Below are positions 12,426-21,176 of a stretch of DNA of 33,100 bases, piece after piece. Made by a program: the position numbers and the translations under genes. The notes below the pieces were generated by a model. It worked only from the letters and a program-made list of their open reading frames with translations, made no database searches and had not been told where the DNA came from. This DNA comes from CAZMVY01 sp964617875 (lineage in GTDB: Bacteria > Planctomycetota > Phycisphaerae > UBA1845 > PWPN01). The stretch is taken from assembly GCA_964617875.1 (NCBI GenBank), contig CAZUAI010000060.1:1-33100 (forward strand), written 5' to 3'. Position 1 is the first letter of the stretch. Each line of letters starts with the position of its first letter.

Positions 12426-15302
12426 ATGTCTCGTATCGTCGCGCTGGGAGTTGTCCTCGTCATCGGCGTGGCGGCGGTTGCCGCGCTGAAGGCCGAGACG
12501 GCGTCGAAGCAGGCCTTGTTCGAGCGGGCCTTCGGCTCGTACGCACGGTTTGACCCGGCGATCGTGGCGCGGGTCAAGGCCCTCAAGCCGGGCACCCGCT
12601 ACTACGTGGACCGCGCGCCCGGCCGGCCGGCCGAAATGTGGTTTATCGACACCGACCAGCGCCACCAGAAGGCGTTCCAGCCGATCCTCGTTCGCGTGAT
12701 CGACGAGGACGGCAACCTCGCCAACGGCGGCGACCCGGACTGCGACAACGACCTCTACCTCGCCGACTGGCGGGCCGACGGGACCGTCGATGCCGCCGTC
12801 GATTACCGGGACGACGACGGCGACGGCGATGCCGACGCCATGGGCCTCTTCTTCTTCCAGCCCAACCACCGCTACATGGGCAAGGACGCCCTCTGCGTGT
12901 GGTGGGGCATCGACATCGGCGACGACAACCGCCTGTGGTACGACGTCAACTGGACGTACCAGCAGCCGGACTGCCAGTGGCGGACGCACTTCGGCGGCGA
13001 CGAGATGTTCTGCCAGTTCGCCCTCACGCAGGGTGCCGAGCGGTGGGAGCCGGTCTTCGAGAACCCGTTCCTCTTCTACGACACCGACCGCGACGGCGAG
13101 TCCGAGGTCGTCATCCGCCTCAGCGGCAAGGGCGACCAGATCGAGTGCCTCCGCTACAGCTTCGACGCCGACAACCGCAGCAGCCCCGCCGTGCCGCACC
13201 ACTACGACGGCTCGCTCTCGGCCCTGGCGCCCGGCTGTACGCTCGGCACGAAGGACCACGTGCCGGGCCAATCCGACCTGCGGCTCCCGCCGCGGTACTG
13301 CACCACGACCACCATCCGCGGCATCCCCACCGGCCCCTTCGCCGCCCACGACCGCGCGGCCGAGTTCTGCAACACGACGCGGTGGGCCCGCGTGCTGCTG
13401 ACGTGGGACGAAAACGACCTCAACACGGACAATCAGTGGGAAAAGGACTCGCACCTGCGCTGGGAGGGCGTCATCGCCCACCCGTCGAAGAACTTTCCGC
13501 AGATCGGCGGGCCGACGTGCGGGCCGTTCAACAAGCGGAACGAGATCGACCTCGCCCCCGCCGGCCCGATGCGATTGTACTACGATCCGGCCGACCGGCG
13601 GATCCATCTGCGCGACGCGGACGAGGCCTGGATCGACGTGGACTACAACCAGGACCGCAAGGCGGACATGCGGTACACGTACCGCGACACCGACGGCGAC
13701 GGCGTGCTGGACACGCGGGAGATCGACATCGACGCCGACGGCAAGGAGGACCTCGTCCTGAAATGCGCCAGGCCGGCCGTCGAAGGCATCCCGCTGAACT
13801 GGGGGATGATCGCCGATGTCTATCGTCCCGCGCTGGACGCGGCCGTCGCGGAGAACCAGGCGATCATCGACGGGATGAAGGCCGTGCTGATGGCCAGGGA
13901 CGCCGGCTTCACCCCGGACGCGGTCGAGACGTTCTACGCCGAGAAACTCGGCGGCTGGCTCCCCGAGCAGCGGGTGGGCGAGCGCATGCGGGCGAGCCAG
14001 ACGGCAGGGCGGTATTACCAGGACCTCGTTCGCGACCGCTACTACGTCCGCCTCCGCAAGATCCTCCCGGACGGCCAAGAGGCCGCGACGCTTCACGAGC
14101 TTTACGCCGCCGGCCAGTTTGCCGCGGCGTCGAAGCTGCTGCACAAGATGTTTGCCTCTTCGCTCCCGCCGCCGCCCGCCGGCCCCGAACCGCCCGGCGG
14201 CGACGTCCGGGGCCGGCCCGGGATTCGCCTCCGCAACGCACGGGGACTCCTGCGCGAGAATGAACTGATCGTCGTGCCCGTCGAGCAGATCCGCAAGGTT
14301 GCTCCCGACTTCGACCCGCGCCGCGTGGCTGTCGTGGACGGCAATCGCGTGCTCGACTGGCGGCGCATTCCGCACCAGGTCGATGCCGCCGGACCCGGCG
14401 GGCGCGAGGAGTTGTGTTTCATCGCCTCGGTGGACCCGCGCGCCGCGCGGACCTACTGGCTTGCCGCCGCCCCGAAGGGCGAGTCGAAGCCGCCGTTCGC
14501 CGACCGCACCGCCACAGCGCAGGATTGGGTCCCGCCGAACATCGGCTGGGAGTCGGAGCAGATCTGCTACCGCGCCTACTGGGGCCAGTTCGACTTCTTC
14601 GGCAAAAAGGTGGAACGGCTGATCCTCCCGACCATCGGGAACAAGAGCTACCATGACGAGGTGGAGTGGGGCATCGACGCCCTCAACGTGAAAAGCACGT
14701 CCGGCCTCGGCGGCATCACGCTGTATGTGGGCGACAGGGAGTACCTCGTCCAGAACCCGGAGGGCAAGGGCACCGTCGAGTTTGCAAAGCGGGCCGTCGC
14801 CTCCGGTCCCGTCCGCACGACCGTCGAGATCGTCGGCGACAAGGTCGGCCCGTACAAGGTGCAGATCCGCTGCGTTGCGATCGCCGGCCGGCAGGAAACG
14901 CAGATCAGCGCACTCGTGACCGGCCCGGCGACGAACGAGCCGGTGTGCATCGCACCGGGCTTCACCCGCCTCGACGTCGAGCGGATGATCGTGGACGATG
15001 CCGCCGGCGTCTTCGCGACGTGGGGCTCGCAGACGACGGTGATCGGCACCGTCGGCTTCGGCCTGGTCTTCGACCCGCAGGCGTTCGCCGGCCTTGTCGA
15101 GACGCCCGCGGAGCACAAGATCAGGCTCCGGGCGCAGGTCGGCCGGGAGACGACGTACCTGATCGTCGGCGACTGGCTCCGCGGCCGGCGATACCCGCGC
15201 TGCCCGACGATCGAGAACTGGCACAGGGAGCTGAAGTACCTCGCCGTGCGGTTCCGCAACCCGATCGGCGTGGAAGTGATGCCACCGGCGGCAACGAAGT
15301 GA
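12426..15302 (+). CDS. Secreted protein with calcium-binding aspartate repeats and a DUF4861 domain
   Basis: The 958-residue product starts with a signal peptide or anchor (MSRIVALGVVLVIGVAAVAAL). The N-terminal 600 residues contain several EF-hand-like or thrombospondin-3-like loops: DDDGDGDAD (about 128), DTDRDGESE (about 219), DTDGDGVLD (about 421) and DIDADGKED (about 434), probably binding calcium outside the cytoplasm. From about 600 to 955 it matches DUF4861, with RENELIVVPVEQ, then GWESEQICYRAYWGQFDFFGKK, YHDEVEWGIDALNVKSTSGLGGI and a closing GDWLRG. DUF4861 proteins often occur with polysaccharide-degradation genes; I do not assign a reaction. Start ATG 12426 has AAGAGAT upstream. 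No glycan cluster surrounds it, but a fucosidase lies 12 kb away. Confidence 0.75.
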   Translation: MSRIVALGVVLVIGVAAVAALKAETASKQALFERAFGSYARFDPAIVARVKALKPGTRYYVDRAPGRPAEMWFIDTDQRHQKAFQPILVRVIDEDGNLANGGDPDCDNDLYLADWRADGTVDAAVDYRDDDGDGDADAMGLFFFQPNHRYMGKDALCVWWGIDIGDDNRLWYDVNWTYQQPDCQWRTHFGGDEMFCQFALTQGAERWEPVFENPFLFYDTDRDGESEVVIRLSGKGDQIECLRYSFDADNRSSPAVPHHYDGSLSALAPGCTLGTKDHVPGQSDLRLPPRYCTTTTIRGIPTGPFAAHDRAAEFCNTTRWARVLLTWDENDLNTDNQWEKDSHLRWEGVIAHPSKNFPQIGGPTCGPFNKRNEIDLAPAGPMRLYYDPADRRIHLRDADEAWIDVDYNQDRKADMRYTYRDTDGDGVLDTREIDIDADGKEDLVLKCARPAVEGIPLNWGMIADVYRPALDAAVAENQAIIDGMKAVLMARDAGFTPDAVETFYAEKLGGWLPEQRVGERMRASQTAGRYYQDLVRDRYYVRLRKILPDGQEAATLHELYAAGQFAAASKLLHKMFASSLPPPPAGPEPPGGDVRGRPGIRLRNARGLLRENELIVVPVEQIRKVAPDFDPRRVAVVDGNRVLDWRRIPHQVDAAGPGGREELCFIASVDPRAARTYWLAAAPKGESKPPFADRTATAQDWVPPNIGWESEQICYRAYWGQFDFFGKKVERLILPTIGNKSYHDEVEWGIDALNVKSTSGLGGITLYVGDREYLVQNPEGKGTVEFAKRAVASGPVRTTVEIVGDKVGPYKVQIRCVAIAGRQETQISALVTGPATNEPVCIAPGFTRLDVERMIVDDAAGVFATWGSQTTVIGTVGFGLVFDPQAFAGLVETPAEHKIRLRAQVGRETTYLIVGDWLRGRRYPRCPTIENWHRELKYLAVRFRNPIGVEVMPPAATK

Positions 15303-15527
15303 CGCAGGCGGCGGGTTCCGCGAATGCCGAAGGACGAAACCGGAATGTCGAAAGAAGCCCGAAATCCGAATGACGAAGCCCGCGCCGCGGCGCGACCGTC
15401 CGTCATCCTCCGGGGTTCGACGTTCGTCCTTCCTTCGTCATTCCGGCTTCGACACTCGACATGCGGGCGCGCCAAACCGGTATCCAGTCGGCCTGCGGGG
15501 ATTGCCTGACACCTTGCCACCACGGAC
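15303..15527. repeat. Intergenic GAATGACGAA-type repeat block with inverted arms
   Basis: GAATGACGAAG (15368-15378) has an exact inverted copy CTTCGTCATTC (15433-15443). Related units (GGAATGTCGAA, GGACGAA, and TTCGTCC, TTCGAC on the other side) surround both arms. The first 25 bases, GGCGGGTTCCGCGAATGCCG, also resemble the bases just after glmS. The block is non-coding. Confidence 0.55.
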
Positions 15528-16268
15528 ATGCGGAACATGATCATCGACGGCCACGTACACATCGGCACCTCGCAGTTCCTGCAGATCGACGCCGATGCGG
15601 ACTTCCTCCTCCGCCGTGCCGACGAACTGGGCTTCGACCGCCTCTTCTGCACGCACGTCAACGCCCTCTGGTCCGACATGCGCGAGGGCAACGACGCCCT
15701 GGGGCGCGACCTGGTCCGCCACGCCGACCGGCTCCTCGGCTACGTGACGATTCCCTCGCCGCGGTACGGCGACGCCGCCCTCGACGAGATCCGCCGTTGC
15801 GTCGAGACGTACGGCATGCGCGGCGTGAAGCTCTACTCGCACCCCGAGGCGCCCATCACCGAGTCGTGGACGTACCCCCTGCTCGAGGTCGCGGCGGAGC
15901 TGAAGCTCACGGTCCTCGGGCACCTGACGCCCGCGGAGTGCGACGACCTGATGCGGCACGTGCCCGACGTGATGCTCGTCATGGCCCACATGGCCGGCCA
16001 GCCCTACGCCCACGGGAACTGGCACCTGGCCGTCGAGGTCGCCGGCCGGCACCCCAGCCTCTACCTCGACACGGCCACGTCGCAGATGGACGACGGCATG
16101 CTCGAGCACGCGGTCGAAAGGCTCGGCCCGGAGCGGATCCTCTTCGGCACCGACATGCCGCTGCTGGATCCGTGGGTCCAGCTCGCGAAGGTGCAGGGCG
16201 CCGAAATCAGCGAAGACGCCAAACGCCTCATCCTCGGCGGAAACCTCGAGCGATTGTTGCACCTGTAG
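15528..16268 (+). CDS. Amidohydrolase-2 family metal-dependent hydrolase
   Basis: The 246-residue TIM-barrel protein shows the amidohydrolase signature: HxH in IIDGHVHIG (His9, His11), GVKLYSHPEAP, a metal or catalytic His in VLGHLTP (about 136) and MAHMAG (about 153), and the catalytic Asp in RILFGTDMPLLDP (about 209). It ends with ILGGNLERLLHL, the usual last helix of the family. Members are hydrolases or decarboxylases of small cyclic or acyl substrates; the substrate here is unknown. ATG 15528 was taken; ATG 15537 is equally possible, and neither has a strong ribosome site. It converges on the FtsK operon. Confidence 0.85.
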   Translation: MRNMIIDGHVHIGTSQFLQIDADADFLLRRADELGFDRLFCTHVNALWSDMREGNDALGRDLVRHADRLLGYVTIPSPRYGDAALDEIRRCVETYGMRGVKLYSHPEAPITESWTYPLLEVAAELKLTVLGHLTPAECDDLMRHVPDVMLVMAHMAGQPYAHGNWHLAVEVAGRHPSLYLDTATSQMDDGMLEHAVERLGPERILFGTDMPLLDPWVQLAKVQGAEISEDAKRLILGGNLERLLHL

Positions 16269-16270
16269 GA

Positions 16271-16304
16271 CGGGCGGCTCCCCGGCGCTTCGCAGGTGCG
16301 CCCG
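16271..16304. terminator. Stem-loop between convergent amidohydrolase and FtsK genes
   Basis: CGGGCG (16271-16276) pairs with CGCCCG (16299-16304) in a 66-bp gap between two convergent stops. The following GGTTGTCGTTCTTC is moderately T-rich in the plus direction. Confidence 0.35.
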
Positions 16305-16334
16305 CCGGTTGTCGTTCTTCGCTCTCGCGCTGTC

Positions 16335-19300
16335 TCATCTTCTCTCCGCTCTCGGCCGGCTCAGCTGCGCCCGGACATGATCGAGCCATTCCGCCGACGG
16401 CAGCGCGTACGGCCGGAACTTCTCGGTCACCCCCTGCTCCTCGCTGTACGCCAGCGCCCGGTACGCCCCCAGCTTGTTCGCCAGCGGCGAGTCGATCAGG
16501 TTGCTCGAATCCGCGGCGCTCATCTGGAACAGCACGCGGTGGTCGAACTCCCGCAGGCTCCCGCGGTCGAGCGTGCGTTCGACCGTCGCCGGCGTGTCCG
16601 ACCACGCCAGCACGTGCATGCCGAGCGGCGGCCCCTCGCGGAGCAGGTCGGCGAACTGCCGATCGGGCGTCGGATTCTTTTCCTCGCCGCCCATCGAGAA
16701 GCTGAAGGCGTCCTCCTGCTTCCGCAGGATGCGGTAACGCTGCATCCCGTAGACCAGCACGTAAACGGCGGGCGCGTTCGTCTGCCCGCTCGCCTGGCGC
16801 CGCGACAACTCCTCCGCCAGCTCGGCCATCGCTTCGGCGGCGGACCGGTACTCGACGATGTTCATTCTGTGCGGGATCGCCGCCCGAATCCGTCCGAACA
16901 CGCTCGCCAGCGGCGAATCGGCCGGGCTCCCGTCGAAGACGTGGAACGACGCCGCGTCCGGTGCGTGCTGTGCGGCCAGGGCGATCGCCCCGCCGGCCAG
17001 CATCGCCATCGCGGCCTCCTCCTGCTGGCCGACGATCAGCACGTTGGACCCGCTCTGCCGTCGCAGGACGACGGCCGTCGGCTCCTTGATCGCCACCGGT
17101 TCGCCCAGCCACACGCGAACCGCCCCCGCCGCCGCCGGCGGCGCCGCCGCGTTCAGAGCCGATTCGAGCGCCCTGTTCTTTGTGATGTCGGCGGGCACGT
17201 TGCCCTCGAACACGACCGCCGCCTCCCGCCGGACGCCGAGTTCCGCCGCCCGGGCCTGGACGCGCGCCAGGCAGTTCTCGCGTTCGTCGTCCGGCAGCCA
17301 GGCCACCTGGAACGGGCTGTTGCCCTCGACCAGGCCGCCCGCGTCGTTGTAGATCGCCTCGCCCGGCCGTGACAGGAGCCGCGCCGCGGAGTTGCCGTCG
17401 CCGAGGATGATCTGCGAGTCGGCCTCGCTCGTCTGCAGCGCCACGCGGACGGCCATCTGCCCCATCGTGCTTCGCGCCAGGCCCGACGTCCCGCCGATCG
17501 TCTGCGAGCCGAGCAGCACGTGGATGCCGAACGCGCGGCCCTGGCGCACGAGGCGGTCGAGCAGCAGGCCCGCGTCCTGTGCCAGCTTGTCGTCCTCGGA
17601 GAAGAACTCCTGAAACTCATCGATCATGAGCAGGATGCGCGGCATCGCCGCGCCCGTCGCCTGCCGGTACGAAGGCAGGTCCTGCACGCCCGCCTTGCGG
17701 AAGACCGCCCCGCGGCGTCCCAGCTCGGCATCGACCCGCTGCAGCACGCTCAGGCCGAACTCGCGGTCGCTCTCGACGGCGATCGCCCGCGCGTGCGGGA
17801 GGACGTGCGTTGCGTACGTCTTGAACTCGACGCCTTTCTTGAAGTCCACGAGGTAGAACTCGACCTCGTCCGGGCTGTACCACATCGCGAGGTTCGTCAC
17901 GAGCACGTGCAGCAGCGTGGACTTGCCCGAGCCCGTCTTGCCGGCGATCAGCGCGTGCTGCGCCACGCCGCGGCCCAGCCGCATCATCTGCAGCCGCGTC
18001 GCGCCCATCCGTCCGATCGGGACCTCGATGTCCTCGCGGCTGTCTCGCGACCAGAGCTTCCCGTCCGACGGCGCGATGCTCGTGAACGGCACCTCGACCC
18101 GCCGCGACTCCTTCGCGTGCCGTCCGACGACGTGGAGGATCCGCGTCAGAAACTCCTCGGACGGCGGGCCGTCAAGCGCGAGCGGGAATCGCCGGAACAC
18201 GTCGTCCCGCCAGACGAACCGCTCGTCCTCCCACACGAGGTTGACGCTGTGCGACTCGAGATCGTCGAGATGGGAACCGGACGGCAGCGGCAGCCGCGTG
18301 TCGCGGGCGATCAGCGTGTAGACGCCGCATCGGGCCCCGCTGCTCGCGATGCTGTTCAGCCGGTGTACCGCCACGTCGCTCAGGTTGGTCGGAAAGTCCG
18401 CGATCACGAGATAGCGGTACGGCTCGGCCAGTTCGCCCGCCTGGGCGTTGTAGTCGTCGATCGTCGCGAACTCGTTGCGCAGGTATTTCTGAATGACTGT
18501 TTCCATGTGCTCGGTCAGGTCGGCCAGCCGCTGCTCGATGTGTTCGCTCTCGGTCCAGATCCGGCTGCCGACGAGCGCCTCGTCGTGGTCGGCCAGGTGC
18601 ATGAAGCCGGCGAAGCTCTGCCCGAGCCCCACCGGGTCGATGATCGTGAACCGGACCTGCCCGGCCGGCATCGACGTCAGCAGGCGCATCATGACCGCCT
18701 GCAGCGCCCGGATCGCCGCGCCGCGGCCGCGCGCGTCGGCGTGGATCAGCAGCGAGGCCCGGTTGGGGAACGCCAGCAGCGCCGGCACCGAAAACGTCTC
18801 GGGCAGGCGCAACCGCCGGGGGATCCTGTCCGTCACCTGCGTCAGGTCGCAGCGGAACTCGCCGAACCGCACGACCGGCGAAAACCGGCGCGGCGGCGTC
18901 CACGTCTGCCAGACGGGGTCGTCCCAGCCGTGGAACAACCGGACGTTCGCGTCCTGCCCTTCGCGGACGGGCTGCTGAACGCAGGTGAGCCCCTCGTGCC
19001 ACGACTGTTCCAGCGACGCGAAGTCGTGATCGTGGCGGCGCTCGATCTCGGCGACCTGGGCCTCGTACTTGCGCCGGGCCGCTTCGAGTTCCCGGTCGTG
19101 CCCCTGCTCGAGGTCGCTGACCGCGCGATGGTGCCAGTCCTCCGTTTCCCGCAGGCCGAGTTCGCGCTGGCTCTCGATTTTCGGAAGCAACCGCTCGCGC
19201 TCCTCCTGCACCGCCCGGAGCGAGCCTTCCCGGTTCTGCACGGCCCGCGCCAGGATCGGCGAGAATCGACGATGGGCGTCCGCCACCTCCGCGTCCCGCT

Positions 19301-20285
19301 TCTTCTGGGCCTCGGCCCCCCGCTCCGCACGCCGCTTCTCGCCGGCGGCGAACTCGGCGTCCGCCGCGCGCCGGGCCGCGGCGAGCGACCGCCGCAGCGA
19401 TTCACACACCTCGCCCACCTGGGCCTTCGCCACCGCGCGGAGAACGCCCACCGCCACCGCCACCAGCGGGATCGTCGCGCCGACGGCGACGAGCATCGCC
19501 CGCCACTGAACGACCGTCGTGCTGATCGCGATCTGCGTCGCGCCGGCCGCCAGAAGGCACAGCAGGAGCGTCATCGCGAACGGAAGCGCGCCGGCGGACC
19601 ACCGCGGCGTCCACAGAGCGGCCAGCCGTTCGAGATTCCGCTCGGTGGCCTCATAGCTCGCGGCGAAGGGAACGTCGTCGCCCTGCGGTTCCGGGGCGGC
19701 GCCCCCGGCGTCACCGGCGCCCGGTTCCGGCCACGCATACCCGTAGCTCCGTGCCAGGAAGGCGGCCTGCTCCTCAATCGCATTGACGAGCTGAAGCTGT
19801 GATGCGTGCCCTTCCGCCGCCTGCCTCGCCTCCTCGACGAGCTGCGCCCGCGCGCCTTCGAGCACGCTGTCCGCGAGCCACACCTCCTGGCCGTGCTTGT
19901 ACTGGATCTCCTGCTCGACCGTTGCGGCGTCGTGGCGGATCCGTTCGACGGCCGCCTGCTGCGACGTGTTCAGCCGGCTCAGATCGGCCTCGTACTGCTC
20001 GCGGATGCGCGCCAGATAACCGTCGTACTTCTGCTGGATGTCGGCCTTGAGCGCCTGATAGCGCTGCTCGATGTCCTCCAGCGCCGCATCACGCTGCTTG
20101 CGGCTCGACTCCATCGCGGCCTGGTACGCCCGCTCAATCTCCATTTCGGCCGCCGCGCACTCCTCGGAGAGCGTCACCAGGTCGCGCAGCGCGACACGCT
20201 GGAGGTCCGTCCGCGCCTCCGCCGCGGTGCCCGACGAAGCCCGGCCGGGAGAACCGCTCATGTCGCCCGAATTCCGCATGGACAT
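16335..20285 (-). CDS. Membrane-anchored coiled-coil FtsK/SpoIIIE (EssC/EccC-like) ATPase
   Basis: 1316 residues. Residues 25-175 form a charged coiled coil. Two membrane helices (about 233-253 and 262-284) follow, then a second long coiled coil (about 290-420). Three FtsK-like modules come next. Module 1 (about 505-640) has no Walker A. Module 2 has an intact Walker A, AGKTGSGKST (about 782-790), and Walker B, RILLMIDEF (about 882-890), with the GSQ sensor sequence VLLGSQTIGG. Module 3 (about 1075-1300) has GQQEEA in place of the P-loop. Three tandem modules behind a membrane anchor is the plan of type VII secretion ATPases, which energise export of WXG100 proteins; DNA translocation is less likely, as no gamma domain is seen. 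It starts 4 nt after the 70-aa gene and ends the operon. Confidence 0.85.
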   Translation of the reverse strand: MSMRNSGDMSGSPGRASSGTAAEARTDLQRVALRDLVTLSEECAAAEMEIERAYQAAMESSRKQRDAALEDIEQRYQALKADIQQKYDGYLARIREQYEADLSRLNTSQQAAVERIRHDAATVEQEIQYKHGQEVWLADSVLEGARAQLVEEARQAAEGHASQLQLVNAIEEQAAFLARSYGYAWPEPGAGDAGGAAPEPQGDDVPFAASYEATERNLERLAALWTPRWSAGALPFAMTLLLCLLAAGATQIAISTTVVQWRAMLVAVGATIPLVAVAVGVLRAVAKAQVGEVCESLRRSLAAARRAADAEFAAGEKRRAERGAEAQKKRDAEVADAHRRFSPILARAVQNREGSLRAVQEERERLLPKIESQRELGLRETEDWHHRAVSDLEQGHDRELEAARRKYEAQVAEIERRHDHDFASLEQSWHEGLTCVQQPVREGQDANVRLFHGWDDPVWQTWTPPRRFSPVVRFGEFRCDLTQVTDRIPRRLRLPETFSVPALLAFPNRASLLIHADARGRGAAIRALQAVMMRLLTSMPAGQVRFTIIDPVGLGQSFAGFMHLADHDEALVGSRIWTESEHIEQRLADLTEHMETVIQKYLRNEFATIDDYNAQAGELAEPYRYLVIADFPTNLSDVAVHRLNSIASSGARCGVYTLIARDTRLPLPSGSHLDDLESHSVNLVWEDERFVWRDDVFRRFPLALDGPPSEEFLTRILHVVGRHAKESRRVEVPFTSIAPSDGKLWSRDSREDIEVPIGRMGATRLQMMRLGRGVAQHALIAGKTGSGKSTLLHVLVTNLAMWYSPDEVEFYLVDFKKGVEFKTYATHVLPHARAIAVESDREFGLSVLQRVDAELGRRGAVFRKAGVQDLPSYRQATGAAMPRILLMIDEFQEFFSEDDKLAQDAGLLLDRLVRQGRAFGIHVLLGSQTIGGTSGLARSTMGQMAVRVALQTSEADSQIILGDGNSAARLLSRPGEAIYNDAGGLVEGNSPFQVAWLPDDERENCLARVQARAAELGVRREAAVVFEGNVPADITKNRALESALNAAAPPAAAGAVRVWLGEPVAIKEPTAVVLRRQSGSNVLIVGQQEEAAMAMLAGGAIALAAQHAPDAASFHVFDGSPADSPLASVFGRIRAAIPHRMNIVEYRSAAEAMAELAEELSRRQASGQTNAPAVYVLVYGMQRYRILRKQEDAFSFSMGGEEKNPTPDRQFADLLREGPPLGMHVLAWSDTPATVERTLDRGSLREFDHRVLFQMSAADSSNLIDSPLANKLGAYRALAYSEEQGVTEKFRPYALPSAEWLDHVRAQLSRPRAERR

Positions 20286-20289
20286 CCCA

Positions 20290-20502
20290 TCAACCGCATT
20301 CCTGCCGAATCTGCTCCAGCAACGCCGCCATCGCGCTCATGGCCTCCGCCGCCTTCCGGACCTCAACCCGCAACGGGGCCATGTACCGGTCCTCGAACCG
20401 GCTGCTCATGGCGTCATCCCACGACAGCCGGGTTTCCTCCCAGGCGCCGAGCAGCTCCTTGAAGGCCTTCGCCAGATGTCCGGCTCCTTCATGGACGGCC
20501 AT
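20290..20502 (-). CDS. Small helical protein, WXG100-like, 70 aa
   Basis: This 70-residue protein has no signal peptide and is predicted to be two helices. It reads MAVHEGAGHLAKAFKELLGA, then WEETRLSWDDAMSSRFED with Trp at the turn, then a second helix ending LLEQIRQECG. Size and Trp-at-turn arrangement recall WXG100 partners, but the exact W-x-G triplet is absent (SWDD instead). GAGGAG 7 nt before ATG 20502 sets the start; the longer Arg-rich frame upstream is the shadow of the preceding gene. It overlaps the 218-aa gene by 14 nt and sits 4 nt before the ATPase gene, so tight translational coupling is likely. Confidence 0.72.
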   Translation of the reverse strand: MAVHEGAGHLAKAFKELLGAWEETRLSWDDAMSSRFEDRYMAPLRVEVRKAAEAMSAMAALLEQIRQECG

Positions 20503-21145
20503 TGCGGGTCTCCTCGGAGGTCTCGGGGGCCGGAGCGGCCGCCGCCGTCGCGCCCGGCGGGGCCGCCGGAGGTTCCGGCCGCGCCATGGAGACCGCGGGC
20601 TCCGTCGCGGCCGCCTCCGGCCATTCCGCCGGCCCGGACACCGTCGCCGGAGCCTCCTTCGCCCCCGCCAGCCCGACATACGCCTCCAGCGACGCCGCCA
20701 GACTGTCCAGGTGGTCCGCCGCCGCCGGGATGTCGGTCTGCAGGAGGTTGGCGAGCCGCTGCACGAGGCCCCGGTAGATCAGCGTCTCCTTCTGCAGCCG
20801 CTGAGTGTACTTCCGGACGTTGACCGTCTTTTCCTGGGCCTCCTCGACCCGCTGCAGGGCGAGCTTCAGGGCCTTCTCCTCCTCGATGGCCGAGCCCGGC
20901 GTGCCGTCCACGTTCTTGTAGAGCTTCTTCGACAGCACGGCGTTCTTCGCCCGCGTCGCCAGCTCGCTCCGTTTGATGACCTGCCCGCGCCAGTACGAGT
21001 TCTGCTCCGTCTCGAGCCAGATCAGCACCCGCTGGATCTCCCCGTCGGCGTCGTTCAGGATCCGGGCGGCCACCTCGCCGAACTTCAGCAGCGTGAGGCG
21101 GAACGCCTTGATCGCATCGATCGACTGGACATTCGCGCGGTTCAT
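20489..21145 (-). CDS. Helical WXG-motif protein with disordered Pro/Ala tail, 218 aa
   Basis: Residues 1-155 are almost wholly helical and charged. They contain a W-x-G triplet (YWRG, Trp52-Gly54) between two helices and, 22 residues later, a Y-x3-D sequence (YKNVD, 76-80), the form of the type VII export signal. Residues 160-218 are Pro/Ala/Glu-rich and probably disordered. No signal peptide or membrane helix is seen. I know no named family. Its position between a WXG100-like gene and the ATPase suggests an exported substrate or a structural subunit. ATG 21145 is the only good start, with a weak ribosome site. It lies 31 nt after the 90-aa gene. Confidence 0.75.
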   Translation of the reverse strand: MNRANVQSIDAIKAFRLTLLKFGEVAARILNDADGEIQRVLIWLETEQNSYWRGQVIKRSELATRAKNAVLSKKLYKNVDGTPGSAIEEEKALKLALQRVEEAQEKTVNVRKYTQRLQKETLIYRGLVQRLANLLQTDIPAAADHLDSLAASLEAYVGLAGAKEAPATVSGPAEWPEAAATEPAVSMARPEPPAAPPGATAAAAPAPETSEETRNGRP

Positions 21146-21176
21146 GGATCGTCGCTCGCCGCGGGCGGTCCGCCGC

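Noticed and set aside
12165..15224. 1019-codon open frame antisense to the DUF4861 gene
   Set aside because: Composition typical of an antisense frame in GC-rich DNA; the plus-strand protein has a signal peptide and clear motifs.
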